From Membranipora membranacea (taxonomy: Eukaryota; Bryozoa; Gymnolaemata; Cheilostomatida; Membraniporidae), in the NCBI GenBank assembly GCA_914767715.1, contig OU612071.1:14876948-14940947 (forward strand): a DNA stretch of 64,000 bases, given 5' to 3'. Positions 47,958 to 57,967 of the stretch are shown here, piece after piece. Position 1 is the stretch's first letter. Every line of letters begins with the position of its first letter. Made by a program: the position numbers and the translations under genes. The notes under the pieces were generated by a model. It saw nothing but the letters and a program-made list of their open reading frames with translations. It was not told where the DNA came from and did not search any database.

Positions 47958-48270
47958 TCACCAAACAGATACCAGAACTAAGGCTATATCATCATCCTAG
48001 CTTTAGCTTTTCCCGTGTCCTCTTTACTCTGGAAACTAACGTTTGATAAATAACTATTCCCTAATTTAAAAATCTACTTTGTTTAATGTATCAAGTATGT
48101 TATTCAACCGTGTTTGATGTCTGATATTGATAAGCGATTGTTTTCCTCAACCTGTAGTCAGGATATGACAAATAGTTATTGAACAGAGTCTATTATGACC
48201 TGAGTAATTAATGTTTTTTTTCTTTATTTATCCTTTAATCTCAGGTTGTACCTGCCTGCATCCCCTTATG

Positions 48271-48276
48271 AATAAA
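48271..48276 (+). terminator. GAPVD1: GAPVD1 polyadenylation signal AATAAA
   Basis: First clear AATAAA after the stop, about 315 bases downstream. Confidence 0.55.
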
Positions 48277-49782
48277 CCTTACTGTATGCTGGGAACTAAA
48301 GCTTTATTCCTCAAGGTTGTTCCTCAGGAACACTGAATGTTTTCTTTGAAAAAATGTTCTGCTCTCTGTGAGAATTGTTTAGAATTTTGTTTTGGCAGCA
48401 AGGCATCTACTCTACTTACTATATATATACACACATGGTGAGTCTAGTTTCTGCTCATGTACCGATTGTGCACCAACATGTGAACTCAGTTTCCTTGTAG
48501 GGAAGGGATAACAAGGCTAATAATAATATGTTGGAAACAGAGTGTTGTTATTGATAGCAAGAGTGTCATTATTGATTATCAAAAAGAGCAACTCCTGGCT
48601 AACATTGTAATTTTGTAAGGCATAGTGTTTATATAAACAAAGCCTTTTGTATGCAATTACATCTCTTTGTTGCAGTTCATTCGAGCCTAGCTAGACCTGA
48701 CGAAGGGGCGGAGCTTGGGAACAATCAGACTAGTTTTAGGATTTTTTCTACACAGCGAAAAGGCTACAGGCCCGCCCTGCTTCCCCGCGCACCCGCGAGT
48801 TTCAGTATTGCGCAGATATTGAGTTTGTGGGTTGTACATATATTGTCTTCATAGGTTTCCAACTGCTAGGAAGTTTTTGCAAAATGACATGAGAGGGAAA
48901 CTCCGGTAAACGATTTTCTTCAATTCTAACCCTCTTGTGGGTTGGTAAAGGAACCCCCTAAGCTCATATCAGTGTGTTCAAGTACTGCTAGTAAAGCAAT
49001 AGGACTTTTAGATGGTTTTGGCCATTCATTTTTCCACCTGGCACAAATTATGACTTGTGATCTTACGGACATGGTGTCAGTTACTGCATCACAAGTACCC
49101 AATGCATTAGCTACGAACTTGTGGAAAGGAGTAAGTTTATCTCTTTGTCTCCTTGCTTGTAAGGAGTACTGCCTCCATGTTAACAGACAAGAGGACCCTG
49201 CACACCCAGTGTATGAGTTTCACTCGCCATACATGCATGCCTTTACGTGCACGGCCACGCCAACAAAGGTGTAAAAGTTAGGATTACATTGCAAATCAAT
49301 TTTCTTTTTGCTTTTTGGTAATGTTGTTTTATTGGGATAGAAAATTTGCTACACATTCACGGAGACATGATTTTGTTGTATTTCCTTGCCGATAATAGAT
49401 GAAACTGTGTTAGAACTAGACATAAATCAAGAAACGACCATAACATTTTAATACCTCTACATAAAAAAAAGAAATATGAGTTCAAGCACACGATTGACTA
49501 GATTGAGAGTTCATATAAAATAATAAAAGCACAATGCTTCAGTATTTTATAGAAAAAGACAGGAGTACAGACCATGGTAAAAAAAATCGAGTGCCAAAGT
49601 AACGGTAGATAAGTCAAATAAGATGGTGAAAATTAGTGGTTGTCTGCTACTTTTCAGTTAGGTTTAGTAAAGTTGTCACCAGTTACATGTTAAAAACACC
49701 GATAATGAAATAGAGAATGAATATGAGGAAAGAGAAAGTAAAACTAATCATTGCATTCATTCCACTCCTGTTCCTAGCAGTC

Positions 49783-49862
49783 AGTCTCACATGAATTCTT
49801 AGTGAAGTTTAGCTATAGCAAGACGTGCTTATCGCTCATGAGCACCAGTAAGACAGATATGT
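49783..49862. repeat. Conserved 70-80 base block, copy 1
   Basis: Shares GAAGTT(T/A)AGCTATA, AGACGTG(C/T)T(T/C)ATCGCTC and CAGTAA(G/A)ACA with 51281-51367. Flanks differ. CTCCTG upstream and CAGGAG downstream could close a stem. Confidence 0.45.
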
Positions 49863-49968
49863 GATCTATCTCCCAGGAGGAATTATTTCCCATATTTTGC
49901 AGCCAATAAAAGCATACCAACAATATTCAGTGGCGTTTTATCATGTTTCCATTGCGCACACTATCATT

Positions 49969-50808
49969 TGGGGGTAAACAGTAGTCCAGTTGCAGTTTCA
50001 AGATCTCCAGTTGGACTCCAAAGAAGTGGTGACCAGTTCTTCTGCAAAATGAGACAACAATATCAGTGAACAGACAATGGATGGTCTATATCCTTTAGGA
50101 GAGTAACTAACATTTATGGAATTCAAACAAAAATACTCAAAACCTGTCCACATAGAGTATTGGAATTGTTATCTCATATAAAAAGAAAAGACAATTGCTT
50201 AAGCTACTATTGCTGGGCAGAGACATGTGTGCTCATCATACACAGAACACTATATTGAGCGTTAGCTTGGATCACCATTCAATAACCTGCCTCACTACTG
50301 TATACGGTGTCCTTTGGAAGTTTATTATTAGGTCTAGGGTGCTCATTAAACAATGTATAGCTCAAAGATAACTAATTGAGGCTTTCATCTCAGAATTGTC
50401 ACTCATTTTTTTTGCTGAAACAGTTAGTCAAAATCAGGCAGTGTAATCAATGGTCAATTCCATTATTTTTTCAAATATCACCATGATAAAAAGTCACCCG
50501 AGTTCATTGATTTCATACTCTGATTTTGACGATTAGTTTGCGCAAATTATAAGCCAATTCGAAGATTAGAGTCTCAATTAGTTTAAGTGTAAGTAAATAG
50601 CAAATGATTCCAACATGCATCAAGAAAGGATCACCTCCAGTAGTGCAGTAAACTACCAAAGACAGAAAAGTCTCATGATCAAAGATCATGATAATTAAAA
50701 CAACCCCTCTGAAATTATTGCATCATACCATTCTCATCATTTTCATGACCGACTTAAATCCAGATTTAACTTCATCTTCATGCCATCTTCACCCAGTTCA
50801 CCTTCTAA
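49969..50808 (-). other. Possible 3'-terminal exons of a minus-strand transcript
   Basis: On the minus strand a good acceptor (TTTTGCAG) opens a short frame KNWSPLLWSPTGDLETATG ending at a stop near 49969. Another acceptor (TTTTAG near 50808) opens EGELGEDGMKMKLNLDLSRS and stop. Either could be a terminal exon of the gene whose other fragments lie at 51.4-55.5 kb. No homology is recognised. Confidence 0.2.
50372..50590. mobile_element. MITE family H, copy 1
   Basis: CTAATTGAGGCTTTCATCTCAGAATTGTCAC at the left is inverted at the right as GATTAGAGTCTCAATTAG. Its body aligns with 52826-53060 (ACCATGATAAAAA, GTCAC, TTCATTGATTTCATA and other blocks). Similarity extends about 30-90 bases outside the inverted ends. 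Confidence 0.65.
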
Positions 50809-51280
50809 AAGCAATAAAATAGCAACATCCATGTTTGAAATGGGGTGGAAACTTAGCAGACATTTTTAAACACAACTTGCAAATATAAACCAAGTGTCAG
50901 AGCTGCCCTCTCTTAGAACTTTCAATGGAAGGCAACTTCTGAATTTACAAATTCATCAACATTTTTCTATAATCTGTGTGCTTTACAGCAAGCTCAGCAC
51001 TGAGCGGGTCAGATGAAGCCCATTCATTGCAAATACTCTATGGGCAGTAGTAAAACGCTATTAATGGCCCAGAACAGAAAGATCAGAGTGATTCTACAAA
51101 CAATTCAATGTAAAAAACTCCCATAAGTGAGTATTATTGGCATTTTACTTGGGTATGTAACACCACATCTTGTGAAAGTGACCAAAACAAGGTAGTTACA
51201 TCCCCGCGCAAAGAACCCCGTTCTTTACTTTTGCATTCGTTGTGACCTGTAGAGGTAAGAACCTCTCCCAGTGGTCGAGG

Positions 51281-51367
51281 CTAGGACTCTCACGTGAATG
51301 CTGAGCGAAGTTAAGCTATATGGAGACGTGTTCATCGCTCTTGACCACACAAAGTCAGTAAAACAAG
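51281..51367. repeat. Conserved 70-80 base block, copy 2
   Basis: Counterpart of 49783-49862. Here GTGGTCGAG (51271-51279) can pair with CTTGACCAC (51338-51346) to close a hairpin around the conserved core. Confidence 0.45.
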
Positions 51368-51419
51368 TAAACACCATACCTTCACCAAACCAATACTCTT
51401 CACCTGGCAACGCAGCCTT

Positions 51420-51790
51420 GTAAGAATCTTCCCGATCTGTGCTTACGTCCGTTTCACCAACTCAACCTCCACTGAGAGACATCTGCAATAAAATTTTAAT
51501 TTACCTTACAATGTGGAAGTAAGGCAGGAGGTGAGAAAAGGTGAAGCAATCGAGGCACAACGCGAAAAAACCAAATATGTGATCACGCAACAAAACAGCC
51601 GAACGCAGCAGTGATGCAATGACAGGTATGAGCAGTCAATAGTCAAGCTTTGAATAGGGAGAATAATGAGATAGCTAAAAAATGTACCTGCATCAAAGAT
51701 GTGTTTTGGTCGCATGTCTCTCTTTTCGTAGGCTGCCTCCGCTGGCTTCCAGGCTATCCCACTTGAACAGTCACAGGTAACATCTCCTTA
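51420..51790 (-). CDS. Candidate minus-strand exons of an unidentified gene (C-terminal)
   Basis: Minus-strand exon about 51689-51783 reads DVTCDCSSGIAWKPAEAAYE then KRDMRPKHIFDAG with donor GTACAT. It can be spliced in phase to an acceptor near 51485, giving DVSQWRLSW and a stop. No family is recognised, and ends are approximate. It may belong to the same transcript as the fragments at 52.3-55.5 kb. Confidence 0.3.
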
Positions 51791-52333
51791 AACATAAATA
51801 TTATTATTAGTATAATATGTCATGTCATTTCTGTCTCAATCATACACTCCATCCAAATATCTACTAACCAAAAAATGCAAAGATGGACAATGCAATGGAC
51901 ACAAGGATGAATGGTATATATATTTAGAACATTATGGACTAGATAATTTCTGATCATAAAGTTCATGATCGCCTTCTCATACACAACGAACAGACAATAC
52001 CCTTAATGTGAAGTATCCATTTGAGCAGCTTTGAATATCGTGAAGGAAGATGAATTCACCAGTATGATTGAAATAGACAAGTCTGGATGCTTGAAAAGAT
52101 GAGTTTTCATTCATCAGAATAAGGAAGCCAACTAGAAAACTGAAATTTTTTCTCATTTCCCTAGTTATTTTAATTTGAAGAATGCCCATGCATTTCAAAC
52201 TTTGCATCAGAGACAGTGATCAAGCCTAAAAAAATATAGAGCATTGGTAAGAGAGGGTTAGAATATAAACCTACTTACCAAAACAGTACTTGGCAGGCTT
52301 TACCAAGCTGACACCTTCTTTCAGACCAACAAT

Positions 52334-55300
52334 GTAACATCATTATCACTTTGGTGAGGTTTTGGTGGAGGTATTCCTAATGGAGGGAACGCCATCACCT
52401 TGGTCACAGCAGGTGTTAACAGCGACAGTGGTGAGACAGGTACACCAACAGAGACTGGCCTGCTAGTTTGTATTGAGGTGGAAACTGTATCAGATGCGTG
52501 AACTGATGTTGGTAGCAGTACACATTTTTTGAGACTCTGAAACAGCAGACATATTAATAAATAAAGACACCACTTATCATGCTTTACCCAAGCCTTGACA
52601 ATTTAGATACAGGCATGCATTTTTCTCAGACACAAAGTCTTCTGGCAGATAATCAGTCTCAATTCAAATTGATTTTGTTCTTTAACTGAAAATCGTTTAG
52701 GTAAGAATTAATATCAAATGGATCAAAATGCATCACAGCGTTAACCTCAATAAAATGCCTCACTTATGCTTAATATGATTTCCCGTGAAGTGTAAGGTGC
52801 TCATTGACTCCGTATAACTCAAAGATAAGTAATTGAGGCATCAACCTCAGAATTATCACCTTACGGGCAATAATTTGCAGAAAATGATTGTCAAGATCAC
52901 GGAGTGAAATTAATGAACGATGTCATTATTATCAAATTGTACCATGATAAAAAATTGTCACTTCTTCACCTATTTCACTGATCATATACCCCGATTTTAG
53001 CAATCAGTTTGTGTTAATTATTTGCACATACTGAGATCAATGCCTCAATTAGCGTACGCATACGTATATGGCAAATGGTTCCAACATGTATCATAAAACA
53101 ATTACCCAACAGTTGTGCAGCAAAATACCAATGACATAAGTCTCGGTCTTAGGTCTATGATTAAGACACTGCACAACATTGTGAGATGAAGTGCTTGGAA
53201 TGGAGCACGATTTTTAAGACCTACCCTCAGTTTCAGGACATGCTGTGCCATCTCTACAGCTAGGTGGATGCTCCCAGAGCAGGATAGATGAGGTCATCCG
53301 TTGCAATTGTACTACGGTTGTTAGTGAAACACTCTTGTTAGCCTGGAACCAAAAAAAGTCAGATTCGGCAAACAGTTTTATGTAAAAACGTAATAGTGAA
53401 CCTAGCAGGGGAAAGTTAGTACCAGCAGTCAGGCCTAAACAACTCTCTAACACACAGATGTACTCAGTATGGCAAGGCATTTAGAGCACACAAACTGTCT
53501 TGAACAGATGCAACTTTGCTAGTGAGGACGTTTATTCCAAATTGTACTAAAGAAGGTATTTGCGCTCCTCTAAGTTCTCCCACACACACTGAGCTACACT
53601 GAGCTACACTCTATACCCCCTCCCATGCAATGAAATAACCTCCAAACCGCATCAAACCTCTAACATACTAAATTTGTATGTATAAGAGGTACCCGTTTTT
53701 GCTCTTGCTAGAGTCTGCCCCATGGTGAATTAGTGATATCAGCTGAACTAGAGGTGGATTGCAATTATAAGCTGCATATGATAGAAAAGAAAGGCAATGA
53801 TACCAAATCCAGAAGGTGTTACAATAACTACACACAACAAGGAGTGGGAGACATAAGCCTTGAACTGTGATGCAGACTCTTGATGAACAGTCTGTAATAG
53901 AGACTACTGAGCAAAACAGGTGACAAGTTATATAAATTAAATATGACTGAGCTGACATTTTACCCAGAAAGCATTGCGTCTGGCTAACTTCATCATCCTT
54001 TCCTTGGTTCTAGCCTACTGTCATCTCCGCTGACATTGGATTCAGTTTATGTTTATTCCAAAATACACTCAAGGATCAGGGATGTAGTCTAATGTAGGAT
54101 CTTCTGTGGAATATAGATTGAGGAAAAACATACAGATCGTTTTGAAAACTTACCGATAGAATGAAATCATCTGTTATGACACCAAACAGGGAAATACGGC
54201 CTAACTCTCCCTGCATAGTGACCTAGAACATTCTGGAATCAATAACCACAGTGACTCTCCAGTAGTTTCACTCTTCTTCTACACTGTAATTTTTGAATGT
54301 ACATTGCTCAATGCTATCCTTTTTTCTTTATGTTCCTTTCTAGAGATAACAGAAGTGAATAATGATCATCTGCAACGTTGCCATAGTTGTTACACAGCAT
54401 GTTGCCAGCTTTTTAAAGCAAACTAAAGCACATGGGACTCCATGAGGGGCTGGTCAATGTTGAGATTCGCATGTTCAATCAATTGTCATTTAATGAAGAA
54501 AAGGGTCAGTATAATATTGCATATAGGGCATCTTGTCAAAACCAATGGTGAAAAAAGAATAAGGCTTAAGCCAGTCATCTAGACTAGTTTATAATAATGC
54601 ATATTGAGTAGATCTTCTCAGTGTTTGTCCAATCCAACCCTGGATCTTGGAGGGCAAGTTAAACTTAACCACAGAAACCCAGGTTTTGGAATAGTCGACC
54701 TTGAATTAACTGACTGAATTATCCAAACCTGGGGAGTCTTTCAATTAGAAAAAGTGATCATTTACTAGAGCAAGTTATCACTATCACATTGCTCAAAATT
54801 ATCACTCACTTGGTCTTTCAATTAGACAAAATCGCTCCCAAATCGCTCACTCAGAATGTATATAGTTCCATCAAGTGACTGAGAGATCTGAAAGCGAGAG
54901 CCTAGCAGGTATCGCTCACTCACTGAGTGATCAGATTACGATTTTGGCTGTTTCTAATTGAAAGACCCCCCAGACTAGATAAGTACCATCTATTTGGATA
55001 TTTGGCAAAGTATACATGGTTGTAACAAGGAGTAAAAAACTCCTTGGTTGTAACTCCAGATACCTACTATGAGTTAGAGGTCCTGAGAGAGTCCTCTTAA
55101 CTCCTTGCTTGCTTGAACAGTCCAACTAGTTCAATGTGATGTTCAATAGAAGAAATCAGGTCGTGGAGCCAGTAGCAGAACCCCATCATCCAGTCCTTGG
55201 GTCACTCCAGGCACTCATTTCTGTGGTTGTCTATCCATCCATCAACACTGTCACTAGCCTACATCATACAATCATCATCATTCATTGAAGAATAATATTG

Positions 55301-55475
55301 AATCACAGAAGAAGAGAAGTGAGAAGAGGAGAAAGATATATCTTAATTTATACAGTACCATAGCTCCATATGCACATCATTATTGACCTTTATATCACTG
55401 ATGCCAATGCATATCTTCTTGGCTACTATAAGCAGCTTCACCAAGATTTCCATGTCATTAAAGGGATAGAGAGAC
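52334..55475 (-). CDS. Unidentified multi-exon gene or decaying pseudogene
   Basis: Several minus-strand exon-like frames with good acceptors occur in order. About 55378-55470: MEILVKLLIVAKKICIGISD. 55090-55257: SDSVDGWIDNHRNECLE, an in-frame TGA, then DWMMGFCYWLHDLISSIEHH. 54155-54223: MQGELGRISLFGVITDDFIL with donor GTAAGT. 53966-54017: ARTKERMMKLARRNAFW. 53225-53342: ANKSVSLTTVVQLQRMTSS, after a strong polypyrimidine acceptor. About 52334-52550: Pro/Ser/Thr-rich end PLGIPPPKPHQSDNDVTLLV and stop. The three exons between 54223 and 53225 join in phase 0. The last junction does not, so an exon is missing or my borders are off. The TGA inside a clearly coding-like stretch suggests pseudogenisation, a sequencing error or an unseen splice. 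I do not recognise the family. Confidence 0.35.
52826..53060. mobile_element. MITE family H, copy 2
   Basis: GTAATTGAGGCATCAACCTCAG at the left and CTGAGATCAATGCCTCAATTAG at the right are inverted copies. Body similar to 50372-50590. Confidence 0.7.
54731..54972. mobile_element. MITE family I
   Basis: GGGGAGTCTTTCAATTAGAAA at the left and TTTCTAATTGAAAGACCCCCC at the right bound a 242-base element with internal repeats of ATCGCTCACTCA-like words. A partial relative is at 23055-23115. Confidence 0.8.
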
Positions 55476-56077
55476 TTAAATTATATACTTTCTTGCAAGA
55501 TTGAAAATGGAGATTTTGACTATATCAACGACTCCATTATTTTTTAAACTGGTCACATCCCCAAAACTTCGCGGGCCTACAGCATTCTGCTTGCAGGATA
55601 GCCTTGTGACATAGTCTATCTCTGCAGCACAGCAGTGGTGGCGCTGCCTTCCATCAAGAAAGGCAACTCCCAAAGTTCAAGGTTATGAGATATCAAAACC
55701 AATGTTCCATTTAGGCCCAAATATTTCCAAATTATGGGTTTCCATTGTTTTCCCAATTTTGGTACTCAGACTAGGTGAATTAGTTATGCCCTATGCTGCA
55801 GAGACGAACGTATGCCTCAACAGTTCGCACATGCGCAGACTGGGCCTACAGACTCACCCTCTACACAGGCATCAAAGTTCGTAATAAACCATAGGCTGAG
55901 ACCCTTTGATCCTGAGAAAGTTGGGCGTTGATGGTGCAATCAGGTTTTTTAACTGTTCAGATTATTGAGAGAGGTCAAATAATCCTCTACATTACATCAT
56001 ATTGACTTGTAATGCCAATGAGTCATAGTTAAAACAAACTTGCTCGCTCAGCCATTCTCTTCGGGCGAACCTTAAAA

Positions 56078-57889
56078 ATGGCGTCAATGATACAGATTGC
56101 TGGTACCAATAACAAAGCTGAAGAACGACATACTACTCAGGATCTTCTAGTAAACGTGATTGCAAAAGCTGGGTTCATTGTGAATATAGCAAGAATGGTA
56201 GAGAGAATACTCAAGTCAGTTCTGGCAGATGTCAGCAAATGGTGTCCAACATTTCTATTAATGCTTGGAGAGGAATATAAGCAGGAGCGAAAAATGGCCA
56301 CAGGTGAGGATACCTCTGCCACCGCCTTTCTTCAAAATCTTATTATGAATATATCTGACTTAAAATCCATAGTCGGAGAGTGTCACAAAGACCTTAGCAA
56401 GTGCCCCATACAAGAAGAACAGCTGGAATGTGAAGACGCAGATGACATCGTTTTTGAATCTAGTGACTCTGCCCAAGAGATTTATGTCATAAATCAAAAA
56501 ATAACTGACAAGGACTTGGCTCGTAACTGGTTTGACATCGTGAACAAGGCTATGACTCTGAGCCACTGTACCAAATCTGAGGTAAAGGAGTATCAATCAC
56601 TGTTTGACCTCATAGACCAGATATTCAAACTAAGAAACAATGAGTGTCACTACACAAGTAAAAACATAGAAGCTAGCAACAATGATGAACTAAAGCATGC
56701 TGTGAGGTTGTACAAGGTGATATGTGATTCAGGCCTACTCAAATTTGACAACATGGAGGTAAGATTTCTTAGGATGTTCTATAAAAGAGATGTGAAACAA
56801 TCGAAATGGCTCGACATCGAGCATGCAAGAGTTGACAAGCTTTGTATCCCCCCCCCACCAAACAAAGCTTGTCAAGACAGGCTAGGTAAAATGCATTTAG
56901 TTTATTTATAGTAGAATTCTACCTGCCCTTCACATTTTCATATCATCTCATTCTCTTCTAGAATGTTGATACACGGTTGAATGGAGATGACAAAGTTTCG
57001 TTATCTCCAAAGAGTGTATTACAGGCAGCCGAAGCATACATAAACATCTCGCTAGAAGCTCATTACTCTATTCCAAATAAAGCAGGTATGTCTATGCTGG
57101 TGATGACTTGCCTGTTAACGTCTTAGCCAAACAATATTCTAAATCCCTCTTCCTAACTCACGCAGTCCTGTCCAAGCAGTTACTCCTCCAGGAAAATAGT
57201 TATGGCCATGGGAAAAGCAGTTTATGCAAAAAACAGAAAACGGAAAGGATTCAACTGGATACAATCAATAGAACAGGCTCATCTGAAATCACGGTTATAC
57301 TCATGCAAGATCCGTTTCCGCAAAAAGTTTTCTGTGTCAGCTCCTCTCCACATAGTTTCGAGCTTTAGGGTTAACTCTACAAGTAATTTAATCCGGGCTT
57401 CATATGAATAATCTGGCAATTATACATGGTGTACCTTAGGCCGCCAAAGCAAGAATGGAAACAAATTACGAATCACACCTTCTTATTTTGTGCCTGTCAT
57501 TTTTGTAGCGTTCTACTTTCGGTCTTGAGATTCCTTTCTTGTTAGGGGATCCGTATAATGATAGGTTAAATGTGCATGAAATAATGAAGTATAGGTTCAA
57601 AGGTATGATGATATCTGAATACGCTGATCCATCCATCATTAAAAATGGGAGCTGCCTTCATGTTATGTGAGACCGGGCAGCTACAAAGTAATATGTAACG
57701 GCTATGAGAATTTGGCTAATATTCAATGCAATACCCTACCAAAATGCAAACTCTATTTGTCATCTTTTCCAGGTTGTCCTGTCGCAGAAAACCAACAGCT
57801 GATGGAGAAATCGAAATTCAGACACCAACAGACACTTGTTTATATTGCATGTGAGACTGACAACACAGAGTACCTGAAATTGACAATGG
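56078..57889 (+). CDS. Uncharacterised protein, N-terminal exons (possibly same gene as 60807 onward)
   Basis: Exon 56078-56758 starts at an ATG and ends at a strong donor (GAG/GTAAGA). It joins in phase 0 to 56962-57085 (NVDTRLNGDDKVSLSPKSVL) and in phase 1 to 57773-57889 (GCPVAENQQLMEKSKFRHQQ). The first exon encodes 227 residues of mostly helical, charged sequence including HTTQDLLVNVIAKAGFIVNI and LIDQIFKLRNNECHY. The LRN-x-x-x-H arrangement is loosely HEPN-like, but I cannot assign a family. The reading frame could run on past 56758 to a stop at 56911 if the donor is not used. The end of 57773-57889 is phase 1 while the next clear exon (60807) is phase 0. Either an exon is missing or these are two genes. 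A LINE lies between them. Confidence 0.5.
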
Positions 57890-57897
57890 GTAGTGCA

Positions 57898-57967
57898 AGT
57901 GCTCAGATTAAGATTAGTATTCTGATAAGTTTTCCGCCTAGTATTCTGATTCATTTTCCGATAAATG
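57898..57967. repeat. TATTCCGAT-type repeat next to the LINE 3' end
   Basis: GTGCTCAGATTAAGATTAGT followed by ATTCTGAT/TTTCCGAT units. The same block is at 47261-47332 in GAPVD1 intron 33, also just after a splice donor. Confidence 0.65.

Larger units (their letters stand above)
47958..49960. other. GAPVD1 3'UTR and intergenic sequence
   Basis: After the GAPVD1 stop, a poly(A) signal AATAAA is at 48271-48276. A GC-richer patch at 48690-48810 (GAAGGGGCGGAGCTTGGG...CCGCGCACCCGCGAG) stands out and could be a promoter or a repeat remnant. No splice-consistent coding exon was found in the rest. Confidence 0.4.

Noticed and set aside
55090-55257. Selenocysteine codon at the in-frame TGA
   Set aside because: No SECIS-like structure was identified, and a nonsense mutation or error is simpler.
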